This document shows positions 9,311 through 22,559 of a DNA stretch of 64,000 nt, one piece after another (the stretch's first letter is position 1; the number at the start of each line of letters is the position of its first letter). The notes beneath the pieces are model-generated. The model worked only from the letters and a program-made list of their open reading frames with translations. It searched no databases and was not told the DNA's origin. Source of the stretch: Apium graveolens (taxonomy: Eukaryota > Streptophyta > Magnoliopsida > Apiales > Apiaceae); assembly GCF_009905375.1 (NCBI RefSeq), contig NC_133655.1, positions 38,149,437 through 38,213,436 on the forward strand, given 5' to 3'. A program made the position numbers and the translations under genes.

Positions 9311-12300
9311 TGTAATAACTCGAATTTTTGAGACTTTGTAAAAGCGTTTAATGAATAGTAACCCTGACAGACGGGGAAAACTTTTTAGCCCACACTATGT
9401 TGTGCATGAGAAAATGAGTTTCAAAGTTGATATTATGATTATACGTACCAAATAAGTGTATGTAAACGCTATTAGTTTTCGAAGAAAATGAACTTTGAAA
9501 AATGACCATATTTTCGAATCATCGAAGATTACGGGAATCACAATATAATTACGAATTTAAAACCCTACGTATTTATATCCAAGGTCGACACTTCAAAATA
9601 TAAAGAACAAATACGAAATGATTTACGCCGCGAACCGTTTATGAGAAATTATTACGAAAATGTTTAAGCGACCGAACGAACGTGTAAACAATTAAATAAA
9701 CGTTTCACACTAACTAACCATGGTAGAAAAGTAACCATGGTTACTTTATCAAATAGTAATCGAAGGTGGTAGGATGATCATCTAAGGCTAGAGAATAGTA
9801 AAGCTAATGACTAAACTACTAGCTTAGCTTGTAATCTAGAAAGGGCTAGCAAGATTTGTCCAAGGATTTGCCAACATAAATCTATTCTAGGACATATAAT
9901 AGAGAATATACAATCAAATACAAGCATTATTCAAAGAAGCAGCCAAGAATCAAACACAAAAATCCTCTCTCTCTCCCAAGAACATCACTATTCGGCCCCA
10001 AGCAAAAAGACCAAGAAATTAATTTCAAAACTTCAGGCTCTAACCATGGAAAAATTCCCCCAATAATTCTAAAGTTTCATACATCCTAAACTAAGGTATG
10101 ATAAATTTTTAAGCTCATTTTATCAAGGTTTGATGTGTTAAATAAATTCAAGAAAGATGGTAGTGAATAGTGTGAATAGTAACTCTTCTATTGTTTCTTG
10201 ATTTTAATGGTTGTTTTAGGTTCCAAAAACCCTACCAAGCACTCCCAAAACTTCACCATCACCAAGAACACATCTCAAGATCTAAATAAAGGTATAAATC
10301 TTTGACCCATCCTTACTTAAGATTTAAGTTCAAGAATCTTTTAGAACATAGTTGTAAACCTAGTTTTGGTGAATGTATTGTTGTAATCTTGATATTTAGT
10401 TAAGTAGATTTAAGGTTGATGGTTGTTGCCTCAAGAACATGATGTTATTGATAGGATTTAGTGTGGTGATGATGATATTATGATTTTTGGTGGTAGTATA
10501 AAGATTTAAGGCGTAAACGAAACTCGGATCGTAACCGTAATCTCGCTAAAACGAACAAAACGTAACATTAAGTTTCTGCAGAAAGTCCCGAAGATATAAA
10601 CTGTAGTTTCCTTAAAAAATACCACTTGATTATGATAGAAAATGTTATAAGGATCGTTTAGGCGCTTGAATCGGTTGATTCGTATTTACGGATCAAAAGT
10701 TATGGTCGTTTTACTAAAAGTGATTTACGCGACAAAAACTGCTACGAATTATGAACTTTGAAAATAAAAAGGATCGACTTAAAAATGTTCATAAATCATG
10801 AATTTTTTACAGAGAGTAGAAAATAGAGTTCCTTAACTGCTATAATTATAAAACCGAGAGTCTGTCGGGATTTTAGAATAAAAACCCGAGAATCATTCCG
10901 GTGATATTTATAGGACGATTAAAAGTCCATAGTAGTACGTTTTAAGGGACTCAACGTCCACTTACGAAATATTAAATACCTCGAAATTTTATTAAAACGG
11001 TTTCCAAAGATCGTATACCCTCAACTATATTTTATTGTTCAAATATTTATTAACTATTTATTTATTATGGGAGAACTATTCTCCAACGATTATTTTATTT
11101 CAAACCCGATTCAATATTAAAGATTATTAAATTATTCAAACATAAATAAGTTAAGGAATATTATTTCAATATTATTTTAAAGTATAACTATTCGAGGTTT
11201 AGTTATTTAATGTTCAATATTTAATTATTAATTATTTATTAAATGATTTATTTATGATTTAAAAATCATAAAACCTGATTTAAAATATTTTCTGATTCTC
11301 GAAAAATCATTTGAATAATTTCAGATCGTCAGAGAATATTATCTAGACTTATTTTAAATATTTTGAATATAGTTTCAAAAGAAACTCCTCCTTATTTATT
11401 TATCTGTTGACAACGGTGAACTCACATCCTTAGTACTTCCTCCGAAAACTTTCGGGAGTACATATATTTATATGAGGTAAAGCTATGCCTATCAACAAGC
11501 AAAACGCTTGGGGAACTTCGATATAGTTCGATGATTTCAAGTATATGATAGGATTCTTAAAAGGACAAGTAGGGGTAGAGATCCAGTACTTTGTGGACCA
11601 GGGAGACTGCCATATTTATTTTCCGTATGAGAAGGTACCATGTGTACTGAAGGACATACGAAGTATGCAAAATATACCCGGGTGGAATGGGGAAGCATAT
11701 AAAGCCCGAATGCGGCTTGGGTGACAACCAGGATGTTAGGAAGTCATCCCTCTGTATGTAGAAAAGGTTACTGTTACCGTTATACGACTGATCATCATAT
11801 CCCGGGGGCTCCAGTGAATGTCCTAAATTCTTCCAAGTGGAATGGTGATGCAATACGGTAACCCAAGCCTAGGTGTTGGGTTTACCATTAAGGTATTTGC
11901 AGGATAATAAATCCATTAAAGATTTATTTTTAAGGGAAGGTGTGTATCACCAAGGAAAACTATTTTTGAATAAAACGTAATTATCATATATGACATTTTT
12001 ACTTGAGTTTATCATACAATCATTTCATAATGTACATTATTATGCTGGGCATTATTGCTCACACTTGTTTTCTTAAATTAACACAACACAACAGTGAATC
12101 AAGATGCCTATCACGAGACTCATAGCAAGGAAACGGGTAGGAAACGGCCAGCTATTCCGTAGGATGTTTGGTGCTGTACCACAAGTAGACCGAATAAGCG
12201 AGATTGGTTTTCAGTTATTTTTAGTCCGACTTATTTACAAGTATGACTTATGTAAGATAATGAATAAGAAAAAATATTTGGCCGACGGACTAGCCTTACT

Positions 12301-12551
12301 TAAAGGTTATTTCCCCGGTAAGACTTAATTACTTTTGGGTTGTAATAACTATCACTTTGTGGATTGGTTTACTCTAGTAATGAATGGTTCATTTCCAGGA
12401 CAATAACCTATAAGTGTGTGTGTGTGTGTGTGATAAGTGGGGGTTCGTAAAAGTGTGAGTATTTATATATTGTGATGCGAGGTATGTGGTATATAGTATT
12501 CAAGATGGCGTGGCCTCCTAGACCTTTGACCCCAGATTTTGGGGCGCCACA
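9311..12551 (+). repeat. 5' LTR of the Tekay-like element
   Basis: 3241 bp, TG...CA. It carries a (GT)n run at about 12414-12432. Compared with the 3' LTR it lacks about 490 bp (its counterpart lies near 20000-20500), but it has about 150 bp (11465-11620) that the 3' LTR lacks at the Helitron site. Otherwise non-coding; a short frame at 12104-12328 recurs in the 3' LTR simply because the LTRs are copies. Confidence 0.9.
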
Positions 12552-12555
12552 GAAA

Positions 12556-12568
12556 TGGTATCAGAGCC
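12556..12568 (+). promoter_or_regulatory. Primer binding site, initiator tRNA-Met
   Basis: TGGTATCAGAGCC, four bases after the LTR end. Complementary to the 3' end of plant initiator tRNA-Met. Confidence 0.9.
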
Positions 12569-12757
12569 TTAGGTTATCAAATCTTGGAAACGATAGGATA
12601 TAAAAAATGTAGACATAAGAATAATAAATAATCAATTAGAACTCAAGTCGAGTTCGTCGTTAGGCTACATGGGTAGACTTGACAGTTTTACCCTCAAGGG
12701 AATTCCGACTCTAAGTTAGTAACACCTTGCCTATTGTGTCAGGTACCAGTGGAGCCT

Positions 12758-13429
12758 ATGGGGGAGGTTGACCCTGTTGATGATATTATGGCCCATGAGC
12801 GTGACCCTACTCCCGAGCTGGAGGACCTACCTATTGATGACTCAGATGATGACCCTACTGAGGATGCCTCAGAGGAGGAGACTGACCTTCCTGTCCCCAT
12901 GACTGATGACGTTGAGGTGCCCCAGGGAGATGGCATAGGCTGGAGGGATATAGAGATGTACCCTCTCCCGACTGTTCGCTCTCCTACACCACACCCAGGG
13001 ATGCAGAGCCCTTTGCCCTATACTGATGATGACGAGGAGGATGGGATGGATGCACAGACCTACGAGGCTTATGACATATCCTCTAGCAACCCAGACTCAC
13101 CTCTACCACCCCCGGCGACCATACATGTAGTTGTACACGACTGGATAGTGGCTCAGCTTAACACTGAGCTCACCGCGGCATCTGCCCGCATTGTAGAGCT
13201 ACGGAAGGCGCTGACAGTTGAGAGAGCCATCAGGCTAGGATATCCAGGGGACTTCAGTGCTGCTTCCCCGGCCATAGCCCGCAGGGAGATCGATGGGATC
13301 GAGCTCCGTACCCGGGTTCAGATGAGGATGACGGCGGTGGGGGGATACATCCCGGTAGTTGACGCAGAGTTGATGTTGGCAGGAGCGATGAGGAGGTTGC
13401 GAGACCTCACACGCAGTGACAGTGACTGA
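12758..13429 (+). CDS. Extra ORF upstream of gag in the Tekay-like element
   Basis: An intact ORF of 223 residues between primer site and gag. The frame is open a little further upstream, but the first ATG is at 12758. The N-terminal 90 residues are strongly acidic and proline-rich (DDSDDDPTEDASEEE). A middle part (residues 125-155) looks like a short amphipathic or coiled segment, and the C-terminus is basic-acidic mixed, ending RDLTRSDSD. I recognise no catalytic motif. It is GC-richer than the surrounding LTRs. It has no stop, while the gag-pol frame behind it has many. Extra ORFs upstream of gag are known in some plant Ty3/gypsy lineages, with unknown function. Whether it is made as a separate protein is not known. 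Confidence 0.6.
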   Translation: MGEVDPVDDIMAHERDPTPELEDLPIDDSDDDPTEDASEEETDLPVPMTDDVEVPQGDGIGWRDIEMYPLPTVRSPTPHPGMQSPLPYTDDDEEDGMDAQTYEAYDISSSNPDSPLPPPATIHVVVHDWIVAQLNTELTAASARIVELRKALTVERAIRLGYPGDFSAASPAIARREIDGIELRTRVQMRMTAVGGYIPVVDAELMLAGAMRRLRDLTRSDSD

Positions 13430-13798
13430 GGGATGAGTGACTATTTATGGACCTTGTAAAGGGCTGGGTGACTTGTCACCAATTTTGTTAGGATAGCTAG
13501 TAATAGATAGCGTTCCTAGCCCTTCAGGATACACGGTTTATGTATTTGCATTCAGTATTCAGGATAAGTAATGATGTATTATAATCAGGTCATGTATGAA
13601 CTCGGATAGTTATTTTGTCCCCAAGATATAATTGGAAGACCCTATGGTATATATCTAGCAGTTATGAAGAAATTGTTTTCCATAGTATTGCACTTGATAA
13701 AAACATGCTAGATAATAAATGACATGCTTACCTATGAATAAAATAATCCAATTGTAATTTTTTTTTAACTATATTGACAAATTTTCATTATCGGAACG
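13430..13798 (+). other. Spacer between extra ORF and gag
   Basis: No ORF of note; AT-rich towards 13740-13790. Confidence 0.5.
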
Positions 13799-16700
13799 GT
13801 GCCACCCCGTAGAAGAGGAACCAGGGCACAGCCCGCCGAGTCTATTAACCAACAACGGAATGGACCTGACCACATAGTGAATGAGGAAAGTGAAGAAGAC
13901 CTAGACTATAATGAGTATGATGAGGAAGAGTATGTAGAAGAAGAGGCTGAGGATACCCATCAGGGAGGGAACCCCATGAATAAGTTTATGGAACTATTAA
14001 GGGCAAATCTGAACCAACAGCCCATTCCACCACAACCTCATATTTCCCAACAGACTGCGGCCACTGCCTTCAGGGCATTCAAATCCCTCAAACCCCCAGA
14101 GTTTCTAAGATCTGCCGACCCCGTTGAAGCACGGGCCTGGCTCAAGGAAATAGAAAAGTCCTTCTAGATACTAGGTGTGGAAGAACGACACAAGACCATT
14201 TTCGCTTCTTACATGCTGAAAGGGAAAGCCAATTACTGGTGGGAGTCCAAACGAAACCTCGAGACAGATACTGTAATTCCATGGGATAGATTTACCCGAT
14301 TGTTCTTAGACAAGTATTTTCCTAGGTTTATAGAAACTCAGATGGAGATTAAATTTCTAGAGTTGAAACAAGATAAGACGATTGTGGCAGAGTACGAAGC
14401 CAAGTTTACTGAGCTATCACGATTTGTACCTGAGTTTGTCAATACCAAAGAGAAGAAAGCGTGAAGGTTTTAGCTTGGTCTGAAATAGTTGATCCAGAAC
14501 CGAGTGGCAGTACTAAAGCTGACAGATTACGCCACCTTAGTGCAGAAAGCCTCAATTATTGAAGCTGGAAGTGAGCAAAGTTTGAAGGAAAAGGAAAATA
14601 GGAAGAGGAAGATAGGAAGTGAAGGTGGAGGAGGAGGAGTAGGAACCAGGAACAGGAGCCTTCCAAGAAGGTTCGTCAGGGGAGTGGTGTCTCAACCTGC
14701 GAGAGACCCCGGATTTAAAAAGGCCCCTAGTGAGAGTGTTGGCTAGGGTGGCGGAAAATCTAGGGCAACATTTCATAGCCAACCGCGCGCCCCAATACCG
14801 GAGTGTCAAACATGTAAGAAGACACCTTGGAGTGTGTAGCCAGGCGAGAGCCCCTCTGAAATGCTACAGGTGCAACCAACCCGGACACCTTGCCAACAAC
14901 TGTAACCAACCCAATGTGATGTGTTTCCAATATGGGAAGGTAGGGCACATGAAGAAGGATTGCCCGTCTTTGAAGCCCCCAACCTCAGGGATGAGTAGAG
15001 CTGCATCCAATCGGCCCGGAACTGCTAGGACCTTCAACATGACCGTTCAGGACGCTGTCCGAAACACTGACGTGATAACAGGTACCCTTCTGTTATATTC
15101 TGAACATGCAAATGTCCTATTTGATTCTGGATCGACCAAGTCATTTATATCTCAAGATTTTGCTAAAAATTTAAAACTTAACGCCGTACCCTTACGTGAG
15201 GTATTACGAGTGGAAATAGCAAATAAAGAAATAATTCCTGTAAATCAAGTACACCCCAAATGTAAGTTGAAATTAGAAGAAAAGTCTTCGAGGTTGACCT
15301 AATCCCATTTACGTTAGGAGAATTTGATATAATCTTAGGAATGGATTGGTTATCCAGTAATGGAGCGCAAATAGATTGTGAGCGGAAGAGGGTGAAGATA
15401 AGAGTGCAAAATGGAAAAGAAGTAGTGTTTAGAGGTCAACGACAAATGCAAAAATTTCTGACCATGCTACAGGCAAAAAGATTGTTAAAGAAAGGTAACG
15501 AGGCCTATTTGGCTTATGTGATGGACATTAAGAAGGAAGTTCCTAACATACAAGACATACCTATAGTGAATGAATTCGAGGATGTGTTTCCAGAGAACTT
15601 ACCAGGATTGCCACCCGATAGAGAAATAGAATTCGCTATAGAATTAGTACCAGGAACGACACCAGTGTCCAAGACCCCTTATAGGCTAACCCCAGTTGAG
15701 ATGAAGGAACTAGCTTCTCAACTACAAGAATTATCAGATAATGGGATGATAAGACCCAGTGTGTCGCCACGGGGAGCGCCAGTACTGTTCGTAAAGAAAA
15801 AGGACGGCAGTATGAGATTATGCATAGACTACCGAAAATTAAATAAGCTGATTATTAAGAATATGTACCCCCTCCCTAGGATTGATGACCTATTCGACCA
15901 ACTCAAGGGTGCTGTGCACTTTTCCAAAATAGATTTGAGAACAGTATATCACTAGTTGAAAATCAAACCTGAGGATATACCAAAGACTGCTTTTCGCACT
16001 AGGTATGGACACTATGAGTTCTTAGTCATGTCGTTTGGATTAACCAATGCACCCGCAGCCTTCATGGATTTAATGAACAAAGTTTTCAAAAAGTACCTAG
16101 ATATATGTGTAATAGTTTTCATAGATGATATTCTAATCTACTCAAAGACAGAGCAACAACATGCAGAACATTTGAGGATAGTCTTAGAAATCTTGAGGAA
16201 CTAGAAATTATATGCCAAGTTCTCGAAATGCGAGTTTTGGTTAAGGGAAGTTCAGTTCTTAGGGCATGTGGTGAGTAGCAAAAGATTTTTAGTTGACCTC
16301 ACCAAGATAGAGGCAGTATCCAACTGGGAAAGACCGACTACCCCAACAGAGGTTAGGAGTTTTGTGGGTTTAGCAGGATATTACTGGAGATTCATACAAG
16401 ACTTTGCTAAGATAGCCGGCCCACTGACTAGACTTATCCGGAAAACGGAAAAGTTTGTATGGACAGAGAAATGTGAGGAAAGCTTTCAGGAACTGAAAAG
16501 GAGACTGGTGTCAGCACCAGTGCTCGCTCTTTCCAATGGAAAGGGAGAGTTTGTGATATACAGCGATGTATCGCATAAAGGACTAGGATGTGTGCTTATG
16601 TAGCACGGGAAGGTTATCGCTTATGCCTCTCGGCAATTGAAGGAGTAGGAGATCAGATACACAACACAAGATGTAGAATTAGCAGCCATAGTGTTTGCCC

Positions 16701-18446
16701 TGAAAATTTGGAGGCACTGCCTGTACGGTGAGAAATGCGAGATTTATATAGACCATAAGAGCCTCAAATATATCTTTACTCAGAAAGAACTAAACATGAA
16801 GCAGCGGAGGTGATTAGAGTTGATTAAGGACTACGAATGTGAAATTTTGTATCACCCGGGTAAAGCTAATGTGGTGGCTGACGCCCTTAGTAGGAAGGAA
16901 AGAATCAAAATGATAATGACATCTGAGGAGTTAAGTAAAGAATTTGAGAAGATAGAAATTCGACGTGAGAATGACCGGTAAAGAAACAGAAGGATTATTT
17001 GAGATTAAGCTAGTGTCGGAACTGACTGAAAAGATATGAGTGTGTCAGGTGAAGAAGATGAGTGAAGAAAGGGGGCCATTGACCGGTGAGGAAGTGAGAT
17101 GCGAGAAGGACGAGAAAGGGATCATGAGGTATGCGTCCCAAATTTGGATTCCAAATGAGCAAGAGTTAAAGGATGAGCTGCTGCATGAAGGGCACAGCTC
17201 CAGATATTCAATCCACCCAGGAAGTACTAAGATGTACCGTGACCTTAAGGAATATTATTGGTGGCCTAACATGAAAAGAGAAGTAGCATAGTGGGTCAAC
17301 AAGTGCTTGACATGCCAGAGAGTGAAGGATGAACATCAGCGACCGAGTGGGCTATTACGGCCCCTGGAAATTCCAGAATGGAAATGGGAGCATATAGCCA
17401 TGGATTTTGTGTCAGGCCTACCAAGAACGAAAACCAATCACGATGCCATATGGGTTATCATAGATAGACTGACCAAGTCTACGCACTTCCTACCAATCAA
17501 CGAGAGGTACACCGTAGACAAGCTGGTGGATATCTACTTGATGGAAATTGTAGTGAGACACGGCGTTCCTCCTCCATAGTGTCAGATCGAGACCCAAGGT
17601 TTAATTTCCGATTTTGGAGAAGTTTCCAAGAATGTGTAGGCACCAGACTAAACATGAGTACCGCTTACCACCCCCAGACTGATGGGAAAAGCGAAAGGAC
17701 TATTCAGACCCTAGAAGATATGCTGCGAGTGTGTGCCATCGACTTTAAAGGGAATTGGAATGACCACTTACCCCTGATCGAATTTGCCTACAATAATAGA
17801 TATCACGCTAGCATAGGAATACCTCCGTATGAAGCTCTTTATGGAAGGAGATGCTGCTATCCCCTATATATGCTGGGACGATGTTGGAGAACATAAGATA
17901 ATAGGACCCGATTTAGTCCAATAAACCAGGGAAATGGTGGGACTCAGCAGGAAGAGACTGGTAGCAACTCAAGACAGACAAAAGAAGTACGCCGACCAGA
18001 CCAGAAAAGATAGAGAATATGAAGTAGGGGATTCAGTACTGTTGAAGGTATCTCCATGGAAAGGAGTGATGAGGTTTGGAAACAAAGGGAAGCTGAGTCC
18101 CAGATTCATGGGACCCTTTGAAATTTTGAGGAGAATAGGACCTCTAGCTTACGAGCTCGCCTTACCTCCTAATCTGCAACAGGTGCACAACGTGTTCCAC
18201 GTGTCAATATTAAGAAAGTACCATACGGATGCGCGACATGTGATAGAATATGAGCAGGTAGATTTATAACCAGACCTGACCTACATTGAGCAACCAGTAA
18301 GGACAATGGACTAAAAAGAACAAGTGCTGAGGAACAAGACTGTGAAGCTGGTTAGAATCTTGTGGAGAAATCAAAATGTTGAAGAGTCAACATGGGAACT
18401 AGAAGACACATTGAGGACTAGATATCCCCACCTATTTTCTGATTGA
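13799..18446 (+). pseudogene. Tekay-like gag-pol polyprotein, decayed
   Basis: The expected start codon reads GTG (13799), then PPRRRGTRAQ, typical of Tekay gag. Gag core 14050-14460; zinc knuckles from 14862 (CYRCNQPGHLANNC, then a second knuckle whose second Cys is Tyr); protease LFDSGSTKSFIS near 15118; RT with [10 protein letters not shown] at 16114-16143; RNase H 16550-16900 ending ADALSRK; integrase with HPGSTKMYRDLKEYYWWPN near 17212 and [13 protein letters not shown] near 17664; chromodomain-like tail 18280-18443. In-frame stops or frame changes occur at about 14165, 14462, 15300, 15953, 16202, 16601, 16647, 16811, 17289, 17577 and 17895. Many of the stops look like C-to-T or G-to-A changes. 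The element cannot move by its own proteins. Confidence 0.9.
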
Positions 18447-18469
18447 TTCCGGGAAGGAATCCTTGTTAC

Positions 18470-18478
18470 AGGGGAAGA
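18470..18478 (+). promoter_or_regulatory. Polypurine tract
   Basis: AGGGGAAGA immediately before the 3' LTR start at 18480. The LTR tip reads TA instead of TG. Confidence 0.6.
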
Positions 18479-18479
18479 C

Positions 18480-21126
18480 TATAATAACTCGAATTTTTGA
18501 GACTTTGTAAAAGCGTTTAATGAATAGTAACCCTGACAGACGGGGAAAGTTTTTTAGCCCACACTATGCCGTGCATGAGAAAATGGGCTTCGAAGTTGAT
18601 ATTATGATTATACGTACCAAATAAGTGTATGTAAACGCTATTAGTTTTCGAAGAAAACAAACTTTGAAAAATGACCATATTTACGAATCATCGAGGATTA
18701 CGGGAATCCCAATATAATTACGAATTTAAAACCCTACGGATTTATATCCAAGGTCGACACTTCAAAACATAAAGAACAAATATGAAAGGATTTATGCCGC
18801 GAACCGTTTACGAGAAATTATTACGAAAACATTTAAGCGACCGAACGAACGCGTAAACGATTAAATAAATGTATCGCACTAACTAACCATGGTAGAAAAG
18901 TAATCATGGTTAATTTATCAAATAGTAAGCTAAGGTGGTAGGGTGATCCTCTAAGGCTAGAGAATAGTAAAGCTAAAGACTAAACTACTAGCTTAGCTTG
19001 TAATCTAGAAAGGGCTAGCAAGATTTGTCCAAGGATTTGCCAACATAAATCTATTCAAGGACATATACTAGAGAATAAACAATCAAATACAAGCATTATT
19101 CAAAGAATCAACCTAGAAGCAAACACAAAAATCCTCTCTCTCTCCCAAGAACATCACCATTCGGCCCCAAGCAAAAAGACCAAGAAATCAATTTCAAAAC
19201 TTCAAGTTCTAGCCATGGAAAAATTCCCCCATTAATTCTCAAGATTCATACATCCTAAACTAAGGTAAATAAATTTTTAAGCTCATTTTATCAATGTTTG
19301 ATGGGTGAAATAAATTCAAGAAAGATGATAGTGAATAGTAACTCTTCTTTGGTTTCTTGATTTTAATGGTTGTTTTAGGTTCCAAAAACCCTACCAAGAA
19401 CTTCCAAGACTTCACCATCACCAATAACACATCTCAAGCTCTCAATAAAGGTATAAATCTTTGACCCATCCTTACTTAAGATTTAAGTTCAAGAATCTTT
19501 TAGAACATAGTTGTAAACCTAGTTTTGGTGAATGTATTGTTGTAATCTTGATGTTTAGTTAAGTAGATTTAAGGTTGATGGTTGTTGCCTTAAGAACATG
19601 ATGTTATTGAGATTATTTAGTGTGGTGATGATGATATGATAATTTTCGGTGGTAGTATAAAGATTTAAGGCGTAAACGAAACTCGGATCGTTACTGTAAT
19701 CTCATTAAAACGAACAAAACATAACATTAAGTTTCTGCAGAAATTCTCGAAGATATAAACTATAATTTCTTGAAAAATACCACTTGATTATGATAGAAAA
19801 TGTTATAAGGGTCGTTTAGGCGCTTGAATCGCTTGATTCCTATTTACGGATCAAAAGTTATGGTTGTTTTACTAAAAGTGATTTACGCGACAAAAACTGC
19901 TACGAATTATGAAATTTGAAAATAAAAAGGATCGACTTAAAAATGTTCATATATCATGAAATTTTAAAAGAGAGTATTAAATAGAGTTCCTTAACTGATA
20001 TAAAAATTTCAAGTGAAAATAATAATTTTTCAATTTTATAAAAATATCGGAGCCGAGACCGCGCGATTAGAAAACCATAGAATCCATAAGCGGAGCCGAT
20101 AATGAAAATGAAAACGGAATTAAGATACTTTGAAAAAGGAAGCGATCGTAATGTGAATAAGGACTTAAAGAAATGATAAGGGTAATATAAGTTGAGAGGG
20201 TGCATAATAAGTAGCACATGAGTGCGAGTCGCCGTAAATTAAAACGGGACCTAATAAAACGATTTGTGTTTATGGTTATAGATTTCCGAGCGGAACCTAG
20301 AGCATCCTCCACCTCGAGATACACAGGAAAGTTTACGAACCCAACTCCATATACTTTTGTGTTTTGAAAGGATTATTTTATTATCATTGCATAAATACCA
20401 TGCTTTCCATGATACTTAGTAATTGAGTTTTCGCATAATGTAGCGATGTTGTATGATACGTATATGTCGTAAAATATTTAACTCCGCCATGAGCGTAGCA
20501 TATAATTATAAGACCGAGAGTTGGTCGGAATTTTAAAATAAAAACCAGGGAATCATTCCGGTGATATTTATAGGACGATTAAACGTCCATAGTAGTACGT
20601 TTTAAGGGACTCAACGTCCACTTACGAAATATTAAATACCTCGAACTTTTATTAAAATGGTTTCCAAAGATCGTATTCCCTCAACTATATTTTATTGTTC
20701 AAATATTTATTAAATGTTCATTTATTATGGGAGAAGTATTCTTCAATGATTATTTATTTCAAACCCGATTCAATATTAAAGATTATTAAATTACTCAAAC
20801 ATAAATAAGTTGAGGAATATTATTTCAATATTATTTTAAATTATAACTATTCGAGGTTTAATTATTTAATGTTTAATATTTAATTATTAATTATTTATTA
20901 AATCATTTATTTATGACTTAAAAATCATAAAACCTGATTTAAAATATTTTCCGATTCTCGGAAAATCATTCAAATAATTTCAGATCGTCGGAGAATATTA
21001 TCTCGACTTATTTTAAATATTGTGAATATAGTTTCAGAAGAAACTCCCTTTATTTATTTATCAATTGACAACGGTGAACTCACATCCTTAGTACTTCCTC
21101 CGAAAACTTTCGGTAGTACATATATA
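18480..21126 (+). repeat. 3' LTR of the Tekay-like element, left part
   Basis: It aligns with 9311-11460 of the 5' LTR, with about 490 extra bases near 20000-20500. It is broken at 21126/21127 by the Helitron and continues at 38342. Confidence 0.9.
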
Positions 21127-22559
21127 TCTATCTTATTATTAATAGCCTAACAAGGGGCAAATTGACAAGACAATAAAAACCTGAAAATTCTTGAGCCATT
21201 TTAATCCATTTTAAAATCGTGAGTCATTTTATTGCAAGTAAAAAGACAAGATTGCCCTATCCCACAGAAATAACCCGTGTTGTTTTAGGTGGGTTTATCG
21301 AAACCCTTGTCACTTGTATTTTCCAAGCTCTGCTTTTTGTCTCGGCGGTTTAGAACTTCTGGGCTTGCTACGTGGCGCCGATCAATCCACCGGTGGGGAT
21401 AGAGAATCAGATCGAAAGTGGCGATATTGATAAGAGCTCAATCATAAGATTGTGTCCCTTGTGATTGTTTGTTTGGATTTGTGTGTATAGGCGTACTGTG
21501 TTTCTGTTCTCGTCTTATGTATATAAAATCAACATACATATCTGTGGCTTATCAATGTTTGCCCACAATTTTATTTACCGTTTGCAAGAATTATCCCCCC
21601 GGAATTGTGTTATATATAATACCTGTATGTATTTGTCCGAATTGCCTATTATTTAATAGAGTTTTGGAAATCGGGAATCAATGTTATTGTGAAATTGGAT
21701 TTAATATAGAGATATATAAGTATTGTTGGTTACATTTAAATGTTCAAATGTATTAGACGGCTGTGTAAGGTGATTACATGATCTTTTCTCATGCTTTATG
21801 TTCTTTTTTGTGTTTTTATTAATTCTCAGTCTTTTGGTTTCTTGGGCAGAGCAATGGAAACTATTATATCACCACAATGGTGTTGATTCTCTTTAATGGT
21901 CAAGTCGATGTGCAGCATAAACAGGTTACTGCTGCTATATATATTGGTGTATTGACCTGTATTTTGACATTACTATTGTATTTATATTGCATAAGAACAA
22001 ATAATAATGATTTCTGTAATTACATATAAAATTAAGCGCTAGAGGCTTTCTGCCAAATAAGGTGTATAATCACACACGATTGACAATGGTAGATGATCAC
22101 ACGCAATTTGGTGTTATTCTGCAATACTAACACTAAATGTTATGGGTTTAGAAAATATTAGGCTGACTGTGGGCATTTTACATGAATATTTGATTAACAT
22201 GTATGAACCAAGTGTTTGATAGTATGGAGTTAGTAATTAGAAAATAATATAGTAAGTTTATACCTTCTTGATAATCTTGAGTATTTTAACTCCAGCCAAC
22301 AAACGATTTAGATCAAAATATATATGATGTCTGTCATGTGCTATTTTTCAGACTTACAAGTGCAGCAAATATATCACTCATATTCCCATTAAAGGTCATC
22401 ACATTGAGATTTAGACTTTTAGAATCTATTACCACTAATATTGCTTTGCGAAGATATCTTGTTCTATGTTACCCCTTTCATACATACATATATCCAATTA
22501 GACCCGTTTGCACACATCTCATTTTCTTATGTTTCTTTGTATAACCTTTGTCATTTATA
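21127..22559 (+). other. Helitron left arm
   Basis: Mostly AT-rich without an ORF. A GC-richer block at 21290-21450, ending AGATCGAAAGTGGCGATA, could be a captured promoter or 5' UTR piece, but I do not recognise it. Confidence 0.4.

Noticed and set aside
12104..12328. 74-codon ORF starting MPITRLIARK, with a relative at 38832-39032
   Set aside because: It lies in the 5' and 3' LTRs of the chromovirus; the likeness comes from LTR identity, and the frames differ at the end.
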